A stretch of DNA of 64,000 nucleotides from Hymenochaete sp. R1 (taxonomy: Eukaryota; Basidiomycota; Agaricomycetes; Hymenochaetales; Hymenochaetaceae): assembly GCA_019400425.1 (NCBI GenBank), contig JAFREE010000009.1, positions 62,001 through 126,000 of the forward strand. The letters are read 5' to 3'. This document shows, in pieces, positions 1 to 12,154 of this stretch. Position numbers and translations under genes: made by a program. The notes under the pieces were generated by a model. That model did not search any database. It saw nothing but the letters and a program-made list of their open reading frames with translations, and was not told the origin of the DNA. Numbering within the stretch: the first letter of the stretch is position 1; each line of letters opens with the position of its first letter.

Positions 1-29
1 CGACTCCTGTTAGGCAGCATATTGATCGA

Positions 30-971
30 ATGATTACCCTTAGATCCAATATTGAACGTGCGGGCACTTTAGTCTCAGACTATGAGTACCTGACTACTCT
101 CAAGCACTCCCTGCTAAACCCTAACCGGCGACTTTTACGCGGTGATGTGAAAAGGTCAGAACACTCGACGGTCGAGAAATTTGTCACGTACATTCTGTCT
201 CTTGATGACGAACCCATTCAACCACCAAAACTTACCCAACAAACCACTCCACGAGACACAACCAATGACAAATCCAAATCCGACACAAGCTCTAAATCGA
301 TGGGAGCAAATTGCAAGAATTGTGGAAAGGGAAACCATCTCACCGAAGTATGCCACCAGCAGGGCGGAGCACAGGAAAGATTGTGTTCAGGTTGTGGTAG
401 ATATGGGCACGTTGTGGAAAAGTGCTATAGGAAGAATGAAAGCGGGTCGCGATTCGCTGTCCCGAAGTCCTTGACCCAATCGGCCCAAGTAGCAAACGTA
501 TCGGAACAGGAAAGGACTCTTGATCCGAAGGCCATTATGGAGGAACTGAAGCTGCTTCGTGAGGAAATGAAACGCCAGAACAATCAGTTTGGAAACTCAC
601 TCTTCGCTGAGACAACCCGCGCGTTGATGTCATCGTCCGCTACTCCAAATCAGATTCACCAGGGCGAACGTGGCATATCGTTTGTCTGCGATTCTGGAGC
701 GACGTCACACATGGTCAATGACGCTGGCCTGTTTACTTCATTTGTTGGGTGCGACGTGGAAGTTCGTACAGCGAATGAAGGATTCCCGCTTCGTGCTACA
801 GCCACTGGCACCGTTCATGTTCAGTCGGCGGATGACAAACTATGCAGACCCATAACACTGAAACGCACGCTATATGTTCCGGGCCTCAGTTCCAACCTCT
901 TATCCGTGCGCAGACTACACGTCGATGACGGAGGCGTTGAAAGCACTTGCAAAGGACCGTGGCATAGATAG
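30..971 (+). mobile_element. Ty1/copia retrotransposon gag-protease fragment, broken
   Basis: This is the end of a copia-type Gag followed by the aspartic protease of a long-terminal-repeat retrotransposon. Two CCHC zinc knuckles are visible (CKNCGKGNHLTEVC near residues 95-108 and CSGCGRYGHVVEKC near 119-132). They are followed by the protease motif CDSGATSHM around residue 219 and the LSSNLLSVRRL signature that normally leads into the GAG-pre-integrase region. The frame is lost just after that motif, and integrase and reverse transcriptase are absent. The 5' side is cut by the window edge. A second frame (874-1074) carries a short stretch that may be the shifted continuation. The element is therefore truncated and not autonomous. 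Retroelement identity is certain; the exact end is not. Confidence 0.9.
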
Positions 972-1074
972 CGAACTTGCCAATCCGACGGGCACGTTAT
1001 ATTTGAACGCGAACCAGGAGGGGGTGATTGCTGTGTCGCACGACCCGAAATGGTGCATGGAGAAGGACGTTTGA

Positions 1075-1595
1075 AGGCAAATACTTGCGGTTTGTGTCCT
1101 TCGCAAGAAGAAAACAGAGTTTCTGGAGAAACTGAAGAGTTAGATGGGTCCTACATCACGGAAACGTTTAATCTTACAGTACGACTCACCTGCTGAGTTG
1201 AAATTGATTTTGGAGTAGATTTCCGCGACTCATGCTTCGCATTTCCAATGTCGAATAAGTGCCACTTATTCTATATTTACTACTATAGCTTTACAATGAA
1301 ATAGTACATAATATAAACAAATCGATTGTGTCTAGAAGGTCATAAAGCACGATGTAATTAAGTCTGGGGCCGGAAGCTTGTCATACAGTCACCGTTACAC
1401 TCATAACATGTTCATGATAGGTCGTTGAATAATCCATATTCTCACCGATATTCGTATTGTATGTCCGTATTCGACAGCACGAGAAATGACCAAGCCTCAG
1501 CGAGTATCATGCGGTATTGCGGTGAGCGGAAAAATGCGAGGCGATAGAGCGTCGAATAGCGAGCACAGGGGTATTAAACGCAGGAACTCCCTCCG
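1075..1595. other. Intergenic, no gene seen
   Basis: AT-rich stretch between the copia remnant and the next gene. No convincing coding frame or recognisable long terminal repeat was found. Confidence 0.5.
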
Positions 1596-2720
1596 TTAGA
1601 CGCGATTCACCGTCAAGATGGCCACTCGTCCATCCTGGTCTATTCCGTGATTGATTCCTGGAAAACGAAAAATTGTTAGCGTGTGTGTGTCGTCAGCTTG
1701 GAGAGCAGCCGGTGATAATCGATCACCTTCATGGCCGGGTTGTAATAGATCACCCTCATTCCACTCGACATCTGCTCGCCACCACATGCTGTTCCAGTGA
1801 GTGCCCGAAGTTGCCTTATCAACGATGTAGTCTCGTCCTAGGTTGTACCCATTGTCGACGATCATGTGGTTCTTACTCGAGTCCTGTCAGGCGTAAGTCG
1901 AATTAGGATTAGTAGAAACGACGCGGATATCAGCTCGAACCTTTTCCTTTGAAGCGCTGTAGACTGATGGTAAGTAAAAAAAGATAAATTGGTACGAGAT
2001 GAGAGACCTTACCCCAAGAACCATGCCCCGCTGTTTGCCAGCTCCCCATCTTGTTTCCAGCCTCTGAAATGAAAACCTCCTGTAAATTTGCGAGTGTCAT
2101 GAGATGAGCTAATTCGGAGTTCGGGAGTGTTCTTTCCTCACCTGCGACGCTTTCCCAGCAAGTACCCCAAACTGGGAAAAAGTATTGCCGTGCAAGAAAC
2201 TCTTCGTCCTTCTCTCCGTTTCCGTCGCCCAAATTGGCTCGATGGATATCACCATAATGTAATCCGAGACACTCTTCTGAGAAGCCGATTGACCTGTTGA
2301 ATCGTTCGAAAGAACGTGTGAGATGAAGATCAGCAGACGAAGAAGACCGTCGAAAGAGAACATTGGCGCACTTTGCGTAGTTCCGGAACCCAGTATCCGT
2401 GAGTACAAAAGGGTCTGAATTGGCAGAGATGATCACATTCAACGGTTCTCCTTCCTCTCCGTCCGGTAACGCGAACTTAATGCACCATATAATCAGCCCG
2501 TGCTTCCGTTTACTTGAGAAACACAACATACGTCTAGCATCCGCCCCCCGTTGGTCTTCGGGTCGAAGAAACTTTGGTCCGAGGTGAAAGGTTGTTGGAT
2601 GGTCTCCTCATAACGGCTGTCCACGTCCCCTATCCGTGTGCTTATCGGTATCGGTGCAGAAGAGACGATTGCTAACGTGCGCAAGAGGAAGGCTAGCTCC
2701 CTCACCGGTCTGCTGAGCAT
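1596..2720 (-). CDS. Secreted conserved hypothetical protein, six exons
   Basis: The first exon begins with a short hydrophobic leader (MLSRPVRELAFLLRTLAIV) compatible with a signal peptide. The remaining exons join in phase through five short introns. Readable stretches include FALPDGEEGEPLNVIISANS, IGFSEECLGLHYGDIH, YFFPVWGTCWESVAG, FHFRGWKQDGELANSGAWFL and GTHWNSMWWRADVEW, ending in DGRVAILTVNRV and a TAA at 1596-1598. The Cys, Trp and Gly-rich pattern resembles a family of small secreted proteins seen across Agaricomycetes that has no assigned biochemical role. The donors GTATGT, GTGAGG and GTAAGG and the matching CAG/AAG acceptors are visible. Function is not inferred beyond probable secretion. 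Confidence 0.75.
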
Positions 2721-3711
2721 GGTAGAGGAAAGTATGAAGAGGAACGGAGGACGCGAATGGGAATAAGAAGCATGCTTGTGCCGTCCGCTGTCGTTATCAC
2801 CGTGCTCCTCATCGCCTCCTTCAACGTTGCTACGAGCCCGTCGGAGCTAGCGCGGCGTGTCAGGCATGCATATGCTTAGCTAAACGCGTAGCTAGTTCTT
2901 GTTTGCTCTTGTTTGTCTGTTTGTCTCGCCACCTCACCTCTGTCCTCTTTACGAAGAGTCCACAGAAGGCGTAGCATAGAGAAAAATAGTAGCGGAGATT
3001 ATATCCCAGTAAATGTTCAATTCGGAAGCGATTTAATAACCTGGAGACAGAATGCGAGGTATATGTAGTGGCATTATAATATTACGTCTCGGAGTCGCCG
3101 CGTTCAGGAGCCTCGTGTCTTCGTCTCTATGAAATTAGAGAAACGTAAAGCAAAAAGCGATAAGAATGCGTTCAGTGGGAGTCCCCGCCATATGATTCGT
3201 ATCTGAGCAAAATCTCCACTGACGAAATGGTGTAAAGAAGCTGCGGCCGCAGTCTTATTCGTGGTCAATCTTACTACTTCAGTAAACTTACAGCTCGTTT
3301 TATCCCACAAACAATGCCCCAAGTAATTCGGAGATACATTGGACCTGCACAAAGATGGTTGGTATTGTTAAATGTATTCCGGTGAGGTGATGTCATAGAT
3401 AAAAATGAGTAACAAACCCCAGACTAATCAAGAAGGCATAGGTAGAAATAGATTCTGTTTATCGAATCAGTGGGGAAAGAAAGGTTAATACATGCTCCTA
3501 GGATGGCGATAAGGATCAATTTGTGCTAGCGCAATATGGTTCGAGTGCTTTTCCTTGGTACAACTCACTCGGTAGTACACTTGTAATGATTCTACTGGCA
3601 ATCAACCACGTCCGCGTGGGTTGCTTGAAGTGTTAAAAGAGCATGGCGATCCTACTGTCAGTCAAAAGACTCGACGAGTATTGAAACAAGGTAATATTTA
3701 CCTGACAAAAG
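2721..3711. other. Intergenic, no supported gene
   Basis: About 1 kb upstream of the secreted-protein gene. An 82-codon frame on the minus strand at 3104-3352 has no recognisable motif and is probably chance. Confidence 0.4.
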
Positions 3712-4344
3712 CTAGAATAAGTAGCCCTTTTGAGATTTATGATGAAGTCCGTAACCTTCGTACACGATCGTCTTCCGCCGTGATTTATACGACCCGATGA
3801 AAAGAGGGTACGCCTTCGAATTCTTTATAGGTCCTCTCCCTCCCTTCTCACTCCTACTCTTCGCACCATTTGAGTCCGAAAACCGTGTCGAAACATCTTG
3901 CATAACCGTCAATAGGCCCTGATACGCCGCCGCCGCGTTCGTCGACAAGCTCCCAACCTGCTGTTGCGAGCCCGTCACCCCCAGCTTGCGCACTAACTTC
4001 TTCACTTCCTCGAAATACACGGTAGGATGGGGCCCAACGCATATATCGCACACGTATTGGCGCTTGATGGTCTGCGACACGGTTGATCGTTGCATCACGC
4101 GGAGTCCGCCGCGATAGAAGAAAACGTAGCGTGGGAACGGGTCGTTGGTCTCGAGGATCATGACATTGTGTCGGTGTTTTCGTCCGAGGATTGTACACAG
4201 CATAAGGGATCGGGCTCGAAGAGTTGCAAGTTCGGTTTGATGGCGTATAGTGCTAAGGAGGGGTATGAGTCTAAGAAATGGACGAGGATGCAAGTACTTA
4301 GTACCGTGAATCAATTCGGCGAACACGCATTTAAGGCGTGGCAT
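3712..4344 (-). CDS. Orphan single-exon ORF, 210 aa
   Basis: Uninterrupted 210-codon frame starting at ATG 4344. It has a basic, Leu/Arg-rich N-terminal half, a stretch with two cysteines (QYVCDICVGPHPTVYFEE) and a basic C-terminus. I do not recognise the family. The frame is long for chance in this GC range, but a 114-codon frame overlaps it on the same strand (3854-4198), so selection on this particular frame is not proven. It may be a lineage-specific gene or a remnant of a larger one. Confidence 0.35.
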   Translation of the reverse strand: MPRLKCVFAELIHGTKYLHPRPFLRLIPLLSTIRHQTELATLRARSLMLCTILGRKHRHNVMILETNDPFPRYVFFYRGGLRVMQRSTVSQTIKRQYVCDICVGPHPTVYFEEVKKLVRKLGVTGSQQQVGSLSTNAAAAYQGLLTVMQDVSTRFSDSNGAKSRSEKGGRGPIKNSKAYPLFIGSYKSRRKTIVYEGYGLHHKSQKGYLF

Positions 4345-4482
4345 ATTTCCTACTGCACCCTAAGCGGCTATTTGGGCGTGTTTCCGTGAAATTTAGGTGT
4401 ATTATAGATTAATGTAAGATACATCTAATCTAAGATTGATCTATCTGTGCATTTGTCTAGGTTCTGTGCAATGTACTTGACC

Positions 4483-6235
4483 TTAAAACAGAATTGAAAG
4501 AGAATAAGCCGTAAGGATGGTCATCGAAAAGAACATCAAGATGTACTGTAGCAAGAGGAAAAGCGGGACAATGCCCGCTTCTCCCGTCCCAGAATATACC
4601 TGTGTCAGGTATACCTGCGCGGTAGCAGTAGGTACCACTGCTTGAAACCTTCGGAAATAAATGTTCAATAACAATTGGGAGAAGAAACGCGGATCAATGA
4701 AACTCACATGCAGACGAATCGCAATACTTTATTTTCTGCATTTATAAAGCCTGATCGCACGAGGCCCTGGACAATAAGCACGCCCAATACCGGCATCACG
4801 AGCATTTTCAAGACCGAAAAACAGATGAGGGAGCCTAAAGGGAGCTTCGACCACTCGCCTCGATGTGGTATCGACATTCTTGCGATAGACGACCCGAGAC
4901 ACAAGAGTCCAAGAGGAACTGATGCGGCTCCGACAAAGGAAGCACAGTCTATGATAAAATAGAGCGGAGGCTGACCATCCGGTGCTGAGGGCATATCGTA
5001 GTTTGAGACGGGGGTGAATAATGCCTTGAGCGGTGTAACGACGGAAATAATGATGCTCACGATGATGGTGATAGAACATGGGTGTGCTAGAGATGTGAGG
5101 GAAGAATGAAGGATAGAAAGGACTCTCTTTCGAGGTGCCGGAGGTATTTTGGTCGGAAGAGATGGCGTTGGTGGTCGTGTTGCCCTAGGAGAAGCCATTT
5201 CGCTAGGCACGACTGTCGAAGCTTCAGCGTGGAAGGTTCCTAATGTGAGCATAGCTGCTTCAGAAAGCGCAGTCTTTTGAGGCTGAGGCTGAGCGAATGA
5301 TACAGAGGGTTTAGCTTCCGTTCGATTTGCTTCTTGCATTCGTTTTTCGACATCGCTATCCTCGCAGGTGTCAGTACAACGAGCGTGATCTACAACCTTC
5401 CTGAAGATGATTTGTAGAGGTTTGAAATTTTGCTTCATTTTCTTTTGGAATGGCATTCGCAGATCTTCGTCCTCAACATCCGGACCGGCGTAGTCCATTG
5501 CAATAAGCCGATGACCTCCGGCAGGGAAGATTGTGAGCTACAGGACGAAGTTTAGACATAGCTTTGCAAGAGGCAGTGTTTCACTCACAAAGAACACTAG
5601 AATAAATCCTGAAATAAAAGCAACAGAAATAGTGGGATCGGTTGAAGAATTGAATGGAGCGTTTGCAGTGATACTCATGATGACCGCAGTTGCTGTAGAT
5701 TACCGTCAGAAACGTAAGTGTACTACACACAGTGTAGATGTAAAAAAAAAATACTTACGAATATCACTGTAGTTCGAGATGCTTCCTGCAAATAGGATAC
5801 CATAACGAAAGCGATGCGGCACCCAGAAACATCGCTTGGTTATCCATGCTAATAGAAATCCTAGTGCTTGGTATATCAAGGCAACCACGACGAGCACGCC
5901 TGGATAGAAGTGAGGCAAAAGTTGAGAACGCTAGTGTAGGATATACGTAAAATGACTCACTCAGACTATCAATGTTAGACGGCGTGAAAGCAGGTACAAT
6001 CTTCGAGAACATGAGGCAGGGCATGGCAACATTCAAGATGACTTGACCCATCGTCTTTGAAACCTCAAGGGAGAACATGTCCAGCTTAGTGAGGAGAAAG
6101 CCAAATGCCGCACACATCCATCTAGTAACTTGGTCGTCAGCACAGCCCCGTTCAACAAGCCCCCCAAAAGACTCACAGCCGGGAAACGAGCGGACGCACA
6201 GACAGCCAAATAACTGTCCCAACTGATAGTTGCAT
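4483..6235 (-). CDS. Auxin-efflux-carrier-like membrane transporter
   Basis: Member of the auxin efflux carrier (AEC, PIN-like) family of integral membrane transporters; in fungi the substrate is unknown. The start chosen is ATG 6235, because MQLSVGTVIWLSVRPLVSRL joins through a GTGAGT/CTAG intron (6176-6122) to WMCAAFGFLLTKLDMFSLEV and the characteristic GQVILNVAMPCLMFSKIVPA. A long hydrophilic Ser/Pro-rich central loop follows. The C-terminal membrane half contains PLGLLCLGSSIARM, and the last exon reads VVPTATAQVYLTQVYSGTGE, the family's conserved end motif, then YILMFFSMTILTAYSLSILF. At least five introns are needed. The gene appears intact. Shadow frames on the plus strand are ignored. 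Confidence 0.88.
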
Positions 6236-6734
6236 CGTCTAGTACCAAGAAGCCTACGTTTGAGAGAGCAGTGATGCAGCCATCGAGACACGGATTTGCC
6301 CTGCTTTTATGCACGCCATCTGCGGCCATCATCATTCCGAGGCAGAGTCGAACGGAACGGAAAAATCGGACTGAACTTCGGGCTCCCGGCGGCATGTTCG
6401 GCCCGAACATCACCTGTCAACATCTTCAACAAACAGACAACTGCAAGATAGAAAAGTGTGGTAGTAGTATAAATTGTACGGCAGTGGCATAGAGCCATAC
6501 ACGTACGGTTTTACATGCGCAGAACGTGGTCGTTGCTGGACAAGATCATGAAGATGCAACTCGCGGCACCGCGACGACGACTGTGAGCACGAAACGGCTC
6601 TCTCCTTGCTTCCACGATCATCGTTTACTCATGGTATGACGCATTAATGGCGACTTGAACGCCTTCACTTGCATCTTCAAGACTAAGAAAGCCCATTCCC
6701 GTTAGTCGATTTAACGTGGTTACAAAGCAAGTCT
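6236..6734. promoter_or_regulatory. Divergent intergenic region
   Basis: About 500 bases separate the divergently transcribed transporter (minus) and flavin-reductase-like gene (plus). The stretch must hold both promoters. A TATAAATT string lies near 6468, but its assignment to either gene is uncertain. Confidence 0.4.
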
Positions 6735-8005
6735 ATGTTGGGAGGCTTTTTAAAAGCGGGGCCATCGAGGTGCTTTCGATTACCACGCGTGAACGCAGCC
6801 CGTATCTCCCCTCGACAGTTCCCAACGACTCCATCAACCATGTCGACGGCAGCCCGTCCCCCATTCGAAGCTCAACCTGCCCATAGGAAAACCCAATATC
6901 CCGATGAAGAATGGAAGCTTGGTAATGGAATGAGAACGACCACAGAGCTTACCAAGAAATGGAAAGAAGACGAGAAAGCTGGTTGGAAATTGGTGAACTT
7001 TGACGAGCTGCCAAAGCCGTGTGTACTCCTTTAGAAGAGCTCGGAACGAAGAGTAGCTTACATCGAGTATTTGCAGCGAGGCTTACCAGTTCCTGATATC
7101 AGCCGTCGTTCCGCGTCCAATTGCCTTCGTGTCTTCGTTATCGGCGGAAGGGGAGCCCAACTTGGCTCCGTTTAGGTGAGTGGTGTCACTGTCTCGGAAT
7201 TTGGATTACGACAGCTCAAGTGATTTTAAATTAGCTATTTTTCTCTGGTATGTCATGTCCGAAAGCCAACCATATCGATATGTTGATCTTACTTGGCAGG
7301 TCTCGCACAACCCCCCAGTCATTAGTGTGTCATTCACTCTTCCAAGCAACCGAGCGAAGGATACCCGCGAGAATATCAAACAAACGAAGGAGTTCACCGT
7401 CAATATCATTAGCGAGCCGTCAGTGTGTTTATATCCTGATGCGGTCTCGTTTGTTAAAAAGAGATCCTGATCCAGATTTGTGGAAGCCGCAAACTCAACG
7501 TCCATTGAAGCTCCTGCAGACATCAATGAGTGGGCGGTATCTGGATTGACCCCTGAACCTAGTGTATGATTCTGTTTGGTCCTTAGCTCATGGTCTCTAA
7601 TTTTGACTTGTTTTAGGATCTCGTAAAGCCTCCTCGTGTCAGGGAAAGTGCCATCAGCTTTGAATGCGAAGTAAGCCGAGCCCTGCGCATTACATCTCGA
7701 CCGCCAGAATCTTATTATTTATACAGCTCTTCCACTCCATCGACTTCTCTCCTTCGGGCGTCAACACCCAAGACCCCACCAACACGCTCGTCCTCGGCCG
7801 CATTCGTCGCGCCCACGTCCGTGACGCTGTCCTTGAAGAAGATGGGCTGCGCGTCAACACTGCAGCATTGAGGGCCGTGTCACGTCTCGGCGGGACTGCG
7901 TATGCACGCGTGGGTGAGGGGTTCGAGATTGATCGACCATCTTGGAGAACATTTGGAGACGAAGCGCGCAAACTATCGGAGGGTTCTAAAGACCTGAAGA
8001 ATTAA
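6735..8005 (+). CDS. Flavin-reductase-like (FMN-binding split-barrel) protein
   Basis: Predicted flavoprotein of the flavin reductase-like domain family, which bind FMN in a split beta-barrel. Seven exons close exactly in phase: 6735-7018, 7077-7175, 7235-7247, 7300-7424, 7476-7563, 7617-7670 and 7727-8005, giving 313 aa. The core reads YQFLISAVVPRPIAFVSSLS, EGEPNLAPFSYF and VSHNPPVISVSFTLPS, the conserved N-terminal half of the domain, followed by KEFTVNIISEPS and DLVKPPRVRES. Exon 3 is only 13 nt. The first ~35 residues are Arg/Pro-rich (FLKAGPSRCFRLPRVNAARI) and could be a mitochondrial presequence; an internal Met at 6840 (MSTAARPPFEAQ) would give the unextended form. A decayed second copy lies about 4 kb downstream. 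Confidence 0.88.
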
Positions 8006-8434
8006 GTAATTGGTCATGTGAGTTAAGTCAGTTTGGTGGAACAAGATGGGTTTCAAATTTCCGATAACGATGTATTGATGAAGAAAATCAACAGATCAGA
8101 GAGTTGTAGGATACTTGAACTTGTATGTATATGGAATCAACAAAATAGAATAGCCGACGAGGAGCCTCGCCAGGAACCTTGATCAATCTTCCGCCTGCCA
8201 CGTCTTACACACTGTGAGTATATTATAGGTCGACTCAAAAACGTATCTTCAAAGCCGGGTCCACCGTTCCTCGTTCAAGAATCGACGCGCTAAACTCGGT
8301 CGGAGAGGGGAGTCCGGGACCAGCTTGAACCAGGGCCTTCACTACCATCACCTTTCTCATAATATCTACGCCCCGGAACTTTCAGCGCAAATGAAGTTGA
8401 GCTGCACTATGCACGCGCAAAGGTAAGTTGCTAC

Positions 8435-8442
8435 TATATAAA
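8435..8442 (+). promoter_or_regulatory. TATA box
   Basis: TATATAAA sits about 110 bases before ATG 8549 and only about 35 before an in-frame ATG at 8474. The spacing favours transcription starting near the upstream ATG and translation starting at 8549. Confidence 0.5.
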
Positions 8443-8548
8443 CAAACCGCCGGTCTTTCACTTCCGTTTTCGTTTGCCCTTCAACTACCCCCAACACATT
8501 TTTGAGCTCGACCGTTCCTTTCACTGTGCCCAGTTCGTTCCAGTAGCC

Positions 8549-9538
8549 ATGAGTGGTAAAAGTCACAGCCCCAGCCAGCGCGGAAACGCATCAGTCCAAT
8601 CGTCCTGGCAAGACGAGCTGCTCGCTGAGATTCTCAACCAATCACAGGTATCCCAAGTACCTCTTATTGACAGCGAAGTCAGGAGAATACGCCAGACTAT
8701 TTACGACGACGGCAACAGGTACATGGAATCCATTCGTACTGTCTTTCCCGCACCTGCCGTCGATTCGTGGTGCAAGCTCCAGCACGACGAACGCTTCAAG
8801 GGTCTCTGGTGCTTGATGGCGCTCCAGGCTCTACGATCTTCTATGCGCGCTCGGCGCTTCGGTCTCATTCTTGAGCACTCACTCTTTCGTGTCAGACATA
8901 ATGTCGACATTGCCAGTGATGCCCATCGAGATCTTATAGAGAGGGTGTCACGCTTCAAGGATGAAGCAGATGCTGCCGAAAAGTGCTCTATGACCAAGAT
9001 CGACCAGGATCTTGATGCTTTAGACCAGTTATCTAACAATCTCCCCGTCACTCTCAAATTCTCCGAGTTCCAGGACCAGGCACGCAAGTTAAAGCTTGAC
9101 TCACGTCTCTTTGACCTCATCGTTGCTCACGCAGTTGAGAAACCCCCCACAGAAGTGAATACTATAGAGCGGGATTTAAAGTATCAGTACATATTTTTAT
9201 CCGCAGGAAGGGAAGCAAAGGACAAGCAGCTTGGTGCTCATCACCGCGTAGGATTTAATGCGTTTCAGATCATGCGTGATAATGAGCTCTTGGCCGTGCG
9301 ACTCAATCGCTTCTTTATTCAGGTGTTATTACCCCCATTCGCCGATGAGCTACGGGATATCTTTTGCGTTTCCGTCTCGTCTCGGGAAGGAGCGCCTGAC
9401 AGCGGGAAACTGAATGCGTACGTATCTCATGCTACAAATCTGACAGTGGCTTTGAGAGAAGAGACGAAGAGGTTGGACGGGAAGGATAACTTTGGATTTA
9501 AATGGAAAGTGATGGATAACGATACTTCCAACGCGTAG
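8549..9538 (+). CDS. Hypothetical single-exon protein, about 329 aa
   Basis: Intronless frame, unusual beside its intron-rich neighbours. The start at 8549 (MSGKSHSPSQRGN) is preferred because of the TATA box at 8435; an in-frame ATG at 8474 would add 25 residues. The protein is largely alpha-helical in character with charged repeats suggestive of coiled coil (RVSRFKDEADAAEKCSMTKI, DQDLDALDQLSNNL). No signal peptide, membrane segment or catalytic motif is visible. I do not recognise the family. The 3' flank (9540-9840) is AT-rich and non-coding. Confidence 0.65.
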   Translation: MSGKSHSPSQRGNASVQSSWQDELLAEILNQSQVSQVPLIDSEVRRIRQTIYDDGNRYMESIRTVFPAPAVDSWCKLQHDERFKGLWCLMALQALRSSMRARRFGLILEHSLFRVRHNVDIASDAHRDLIERVSRFKDEADAAEKCSMTKIDQDLDALDQLSNNLPVTLKFSEFQDQARKLKLDSRLFDLIVAHAVEKPPTEVNTIERDLKYQYIFLSAGREAKDKQLGAHHRVGFNAFQIMRDNELLAVRLNRFFIQVLLPPFADELRDIFCVSVSSREGAPDSGKLNAYVSHATNLTVALREETKRLDGKDNFGFKWKVMDNDTSNA

Positions 9539-9863
9539 ATGTAGGTTACCTACACTACAGACAAATGAGAATCTGTGACCTCAAAAAACCCTTCACAAAT
9601 TTGTGAAAAATTCTAAGTATGTTTTTGGAGTTTTTTATGCAAGTAAATCCGAAAAGTTATCCTTATTTTGGCAGGAGGATAAGAGTTTGTTTCAGAATTT
9701 TGTCAACTTCGCAAATTTTGAGACAAACTTAGAATACATTCCGCACTTTTGACGCATTTGTCCGGCCAACAAATTGGACCTTGTCTGCTGTGCTACCGGT
9801 AGCCTTCGACCAATCCCAAATTTTTTCAAGCGTTCTCGTTTCCTCCCATAAATATTGATGTGG

Positions 9864-10476
9864 CTAGTTCATTACATCACAAAGTCCCATTAATATTTCT
9901 TGCTTATCGAGAGTGAAGTGGAGCGTTCTTTCCTTTAAGTTATTCACAATCATGTCGAACACGATCGCGTTGAAAGTCAATCGCATTGAACTACGATGCA
10001 TCGCATAATATGCATTTTACAGGAAACCAAAGTCAGAACTCACGATGCCCTCAAGGACACGTTCTGCATTGCGTCAACAGGAATAGTAGCGTAGCGCAAA
10101 ATAATATCGCTCTCCCACAGACCATGCTGCATTATCCAGTCCCGACACCGCATCTCCGGACTCTTGGGCTTGAGCGGTTGGCGTAAAACTTCGCTTTCGT
10201 AATTATCCACTGTTTCGTGTGGTCTGGCTTCCTTGACGCTGACAATTATCATATATTCCGCCTTATTCTCCGGGAGCGCGAGGGCGTTGTACCTGGCATG
10301 CGGGCCGCGGTTTTGAACGCGTGCAAAAGCGACGCAGAACTCATTTGGCCAGCAGCGAATATGCCTCGGAGAGTGGAAGCTGCGTCTGATACGTCGCGCA
10401 TCGGTCGACTGGCTATGGACGAGGCGAGAGTCATGAGGTCCTCGTTCATGAAGAGGAAACCACAGAATTTTTGCAT
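9864..10476 (-). CDS. Possible three-exon hypothetical gene, 164 aa
   Basis: A gene model can be built whose phases close exactly: exons 10476-10293, 10227-10044 and 9990-9864, 495 nt including stop. The introns begin GTACAA and GTGAGT and end AAG and TAG. The product starts MQKFCGFLFMNEDLMTLASS and contains EMRCRDWIMQHGLWESDIIL. It has no recognised motif. Supporting it: a clean GTGAGT donor, and an ATG-to-stop path across three otherwise closed frames. Against it: an unusual first acceptor, and location in a decaying gene-poor stretch. It could be chance or a relic. Confidence 0.3.
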
Positions 10477-12154
10477 CTGCGGTGGTGGTGACGATGATGA
10501 CGATGACAACGATGTTAGATAAAGCACACGGTTTGCGCACTGAAGTGCTGGGACGTACGACGACGATGCTCTGGGCTGGAGACGAGCGTTTAGAAAGAAT
10601 ACGGAGTCGTCGATGTGTTGAACATCAAACTGAGATTTGGGGCATTTTTATAGAGATTCCAGTAGGCTGAATCGATTCTTCAACACAGAGTTTGTGGTTT
10701 TAGTAAAATAGTCAAAGAGTATGGCATTTGTGAGCTTAGGCCGGTTGGCTATATCGTCCGAGCATTGGCCTTCAGACTTTAGACCACAGGCTCGCGGTGC
10801 CGTGTGTCAGAACAAGAGCGAAAGGTGGCCATGATTTTAATTTCCCATTTGTACGAGGTCCATTTACTGGCATGGTGGTACCTAAGAGGTTTGGAGGCTA
10901 GTGGATGAGAATACTAGTAGTCAGCATCGACTCGTCTCTATCCTGGCTCGTTAAATTATTTCGGCACGTACAATATTCTCTTTTTACTGAGGCTCGGGGC
11001 CTCGGGTGTTCCGAGTTGTGCCTTGCAGAGCACTACAGGTTTGTTTCTGCTGCTAAGATTGGTTTCTTTATGAAATAGCATCAAAAGTGCTCTTCCTTTG
11101 CGGATAGAACTGGAACGACATCTGGCGGCCTTGGTGTCACCAATTGCCCACGTATCTCACTTTTGATCCACAACATCGAATACCTCTAATCTTGTTGTAG
11201 TAGAAATACATGTCAATATTTTATATCAATATAAATCATTTTGATTTACTTACACTTTCGTAGGAGGATCTCCATTCGAGCATGGCGCCGCAAGTGAGTA
11301 GCCGTGATGACAATACGATACCCCACTACAAATCCTTCTAGGTGGGGCAAAATCCAAAGGCAGCGGTCGTCCATCTGACAGCCTGACTGTCAATACAGTT
11401 GAAACATTTCAAGACGTTCACTGCAGCTCACGATCAGAATGCGAGCTCAAGCACGTATTTGACTGATACTGCGCTTACTCTCTCAGAGGATAATGTCATT
11501 GTCTAGAACGAGAAAGCCTGTCCATTTGCGGTTGTGGCCAGATTTGAGAAAATGTTGATGGAGCCGTTGAGTCTGACACAATTTTGCTCCGCTTTTATTC
11601 CCATTCCCAGAGCGCACATCGGTTCGGCGGGGGACGACACGGAAGAATCAGGCTGCAAAGTGTCAGACCCCTGCTAACATTTCCGACCCAAAATTTACCA
11701 GACGGACTAGCCAGCTCGAAAGTCAGTCAGGCAAGCACATTTGTATGGGATGTACGCACATTACAGTAGAAAGGCTATAAAAATAGCAGATTTTGTGCAA
11801 AAAAGCGACGCTATGCGCAATAGTACATGGTTGTTGTTGGCCAACGCGCGATCATCACCGACTCAGCGGCGAATGTGATGGGCTTAGGCGCGAGACGACT
11901 GCTCGCCTTCATTTCATTTCCTCCATCACCGTTCACGAATGACAAGCAGACAGTGCGAATATCCACATTCTACCTGGCGTCACAATCATCCAACCCTTGT
12001 GCAGCTGATCAAATCCCATCCCGATAATGGGAAGAGCCTGCTTGTTACGGTTGTTGCCTGGTTATCTCTATCTGCCCACCTGACGCAGAGTAGGCAATCT
12101 GAACGCCTTCATGATGAAGTTCAACCGTATCCTCGAGCTTGAAAAGTCAACCCC
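10477..12154. other. Gene-poor stretch with one possible decayed gene start
   Basis: No intact gene is visible. Near 11283 an ATG begins MAPQ, followed by a GTGAGT...CTAG intron and VGQNPKAAVVHLTA, then a stop. Downstream, readable pieces such as HFKTFTAAHDQNASSS appear in a neighbouring frame. This looks like a gene broken by small changes, but I cannot name it. The rest shows only short unrelated frames. Confidence 0.35.
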
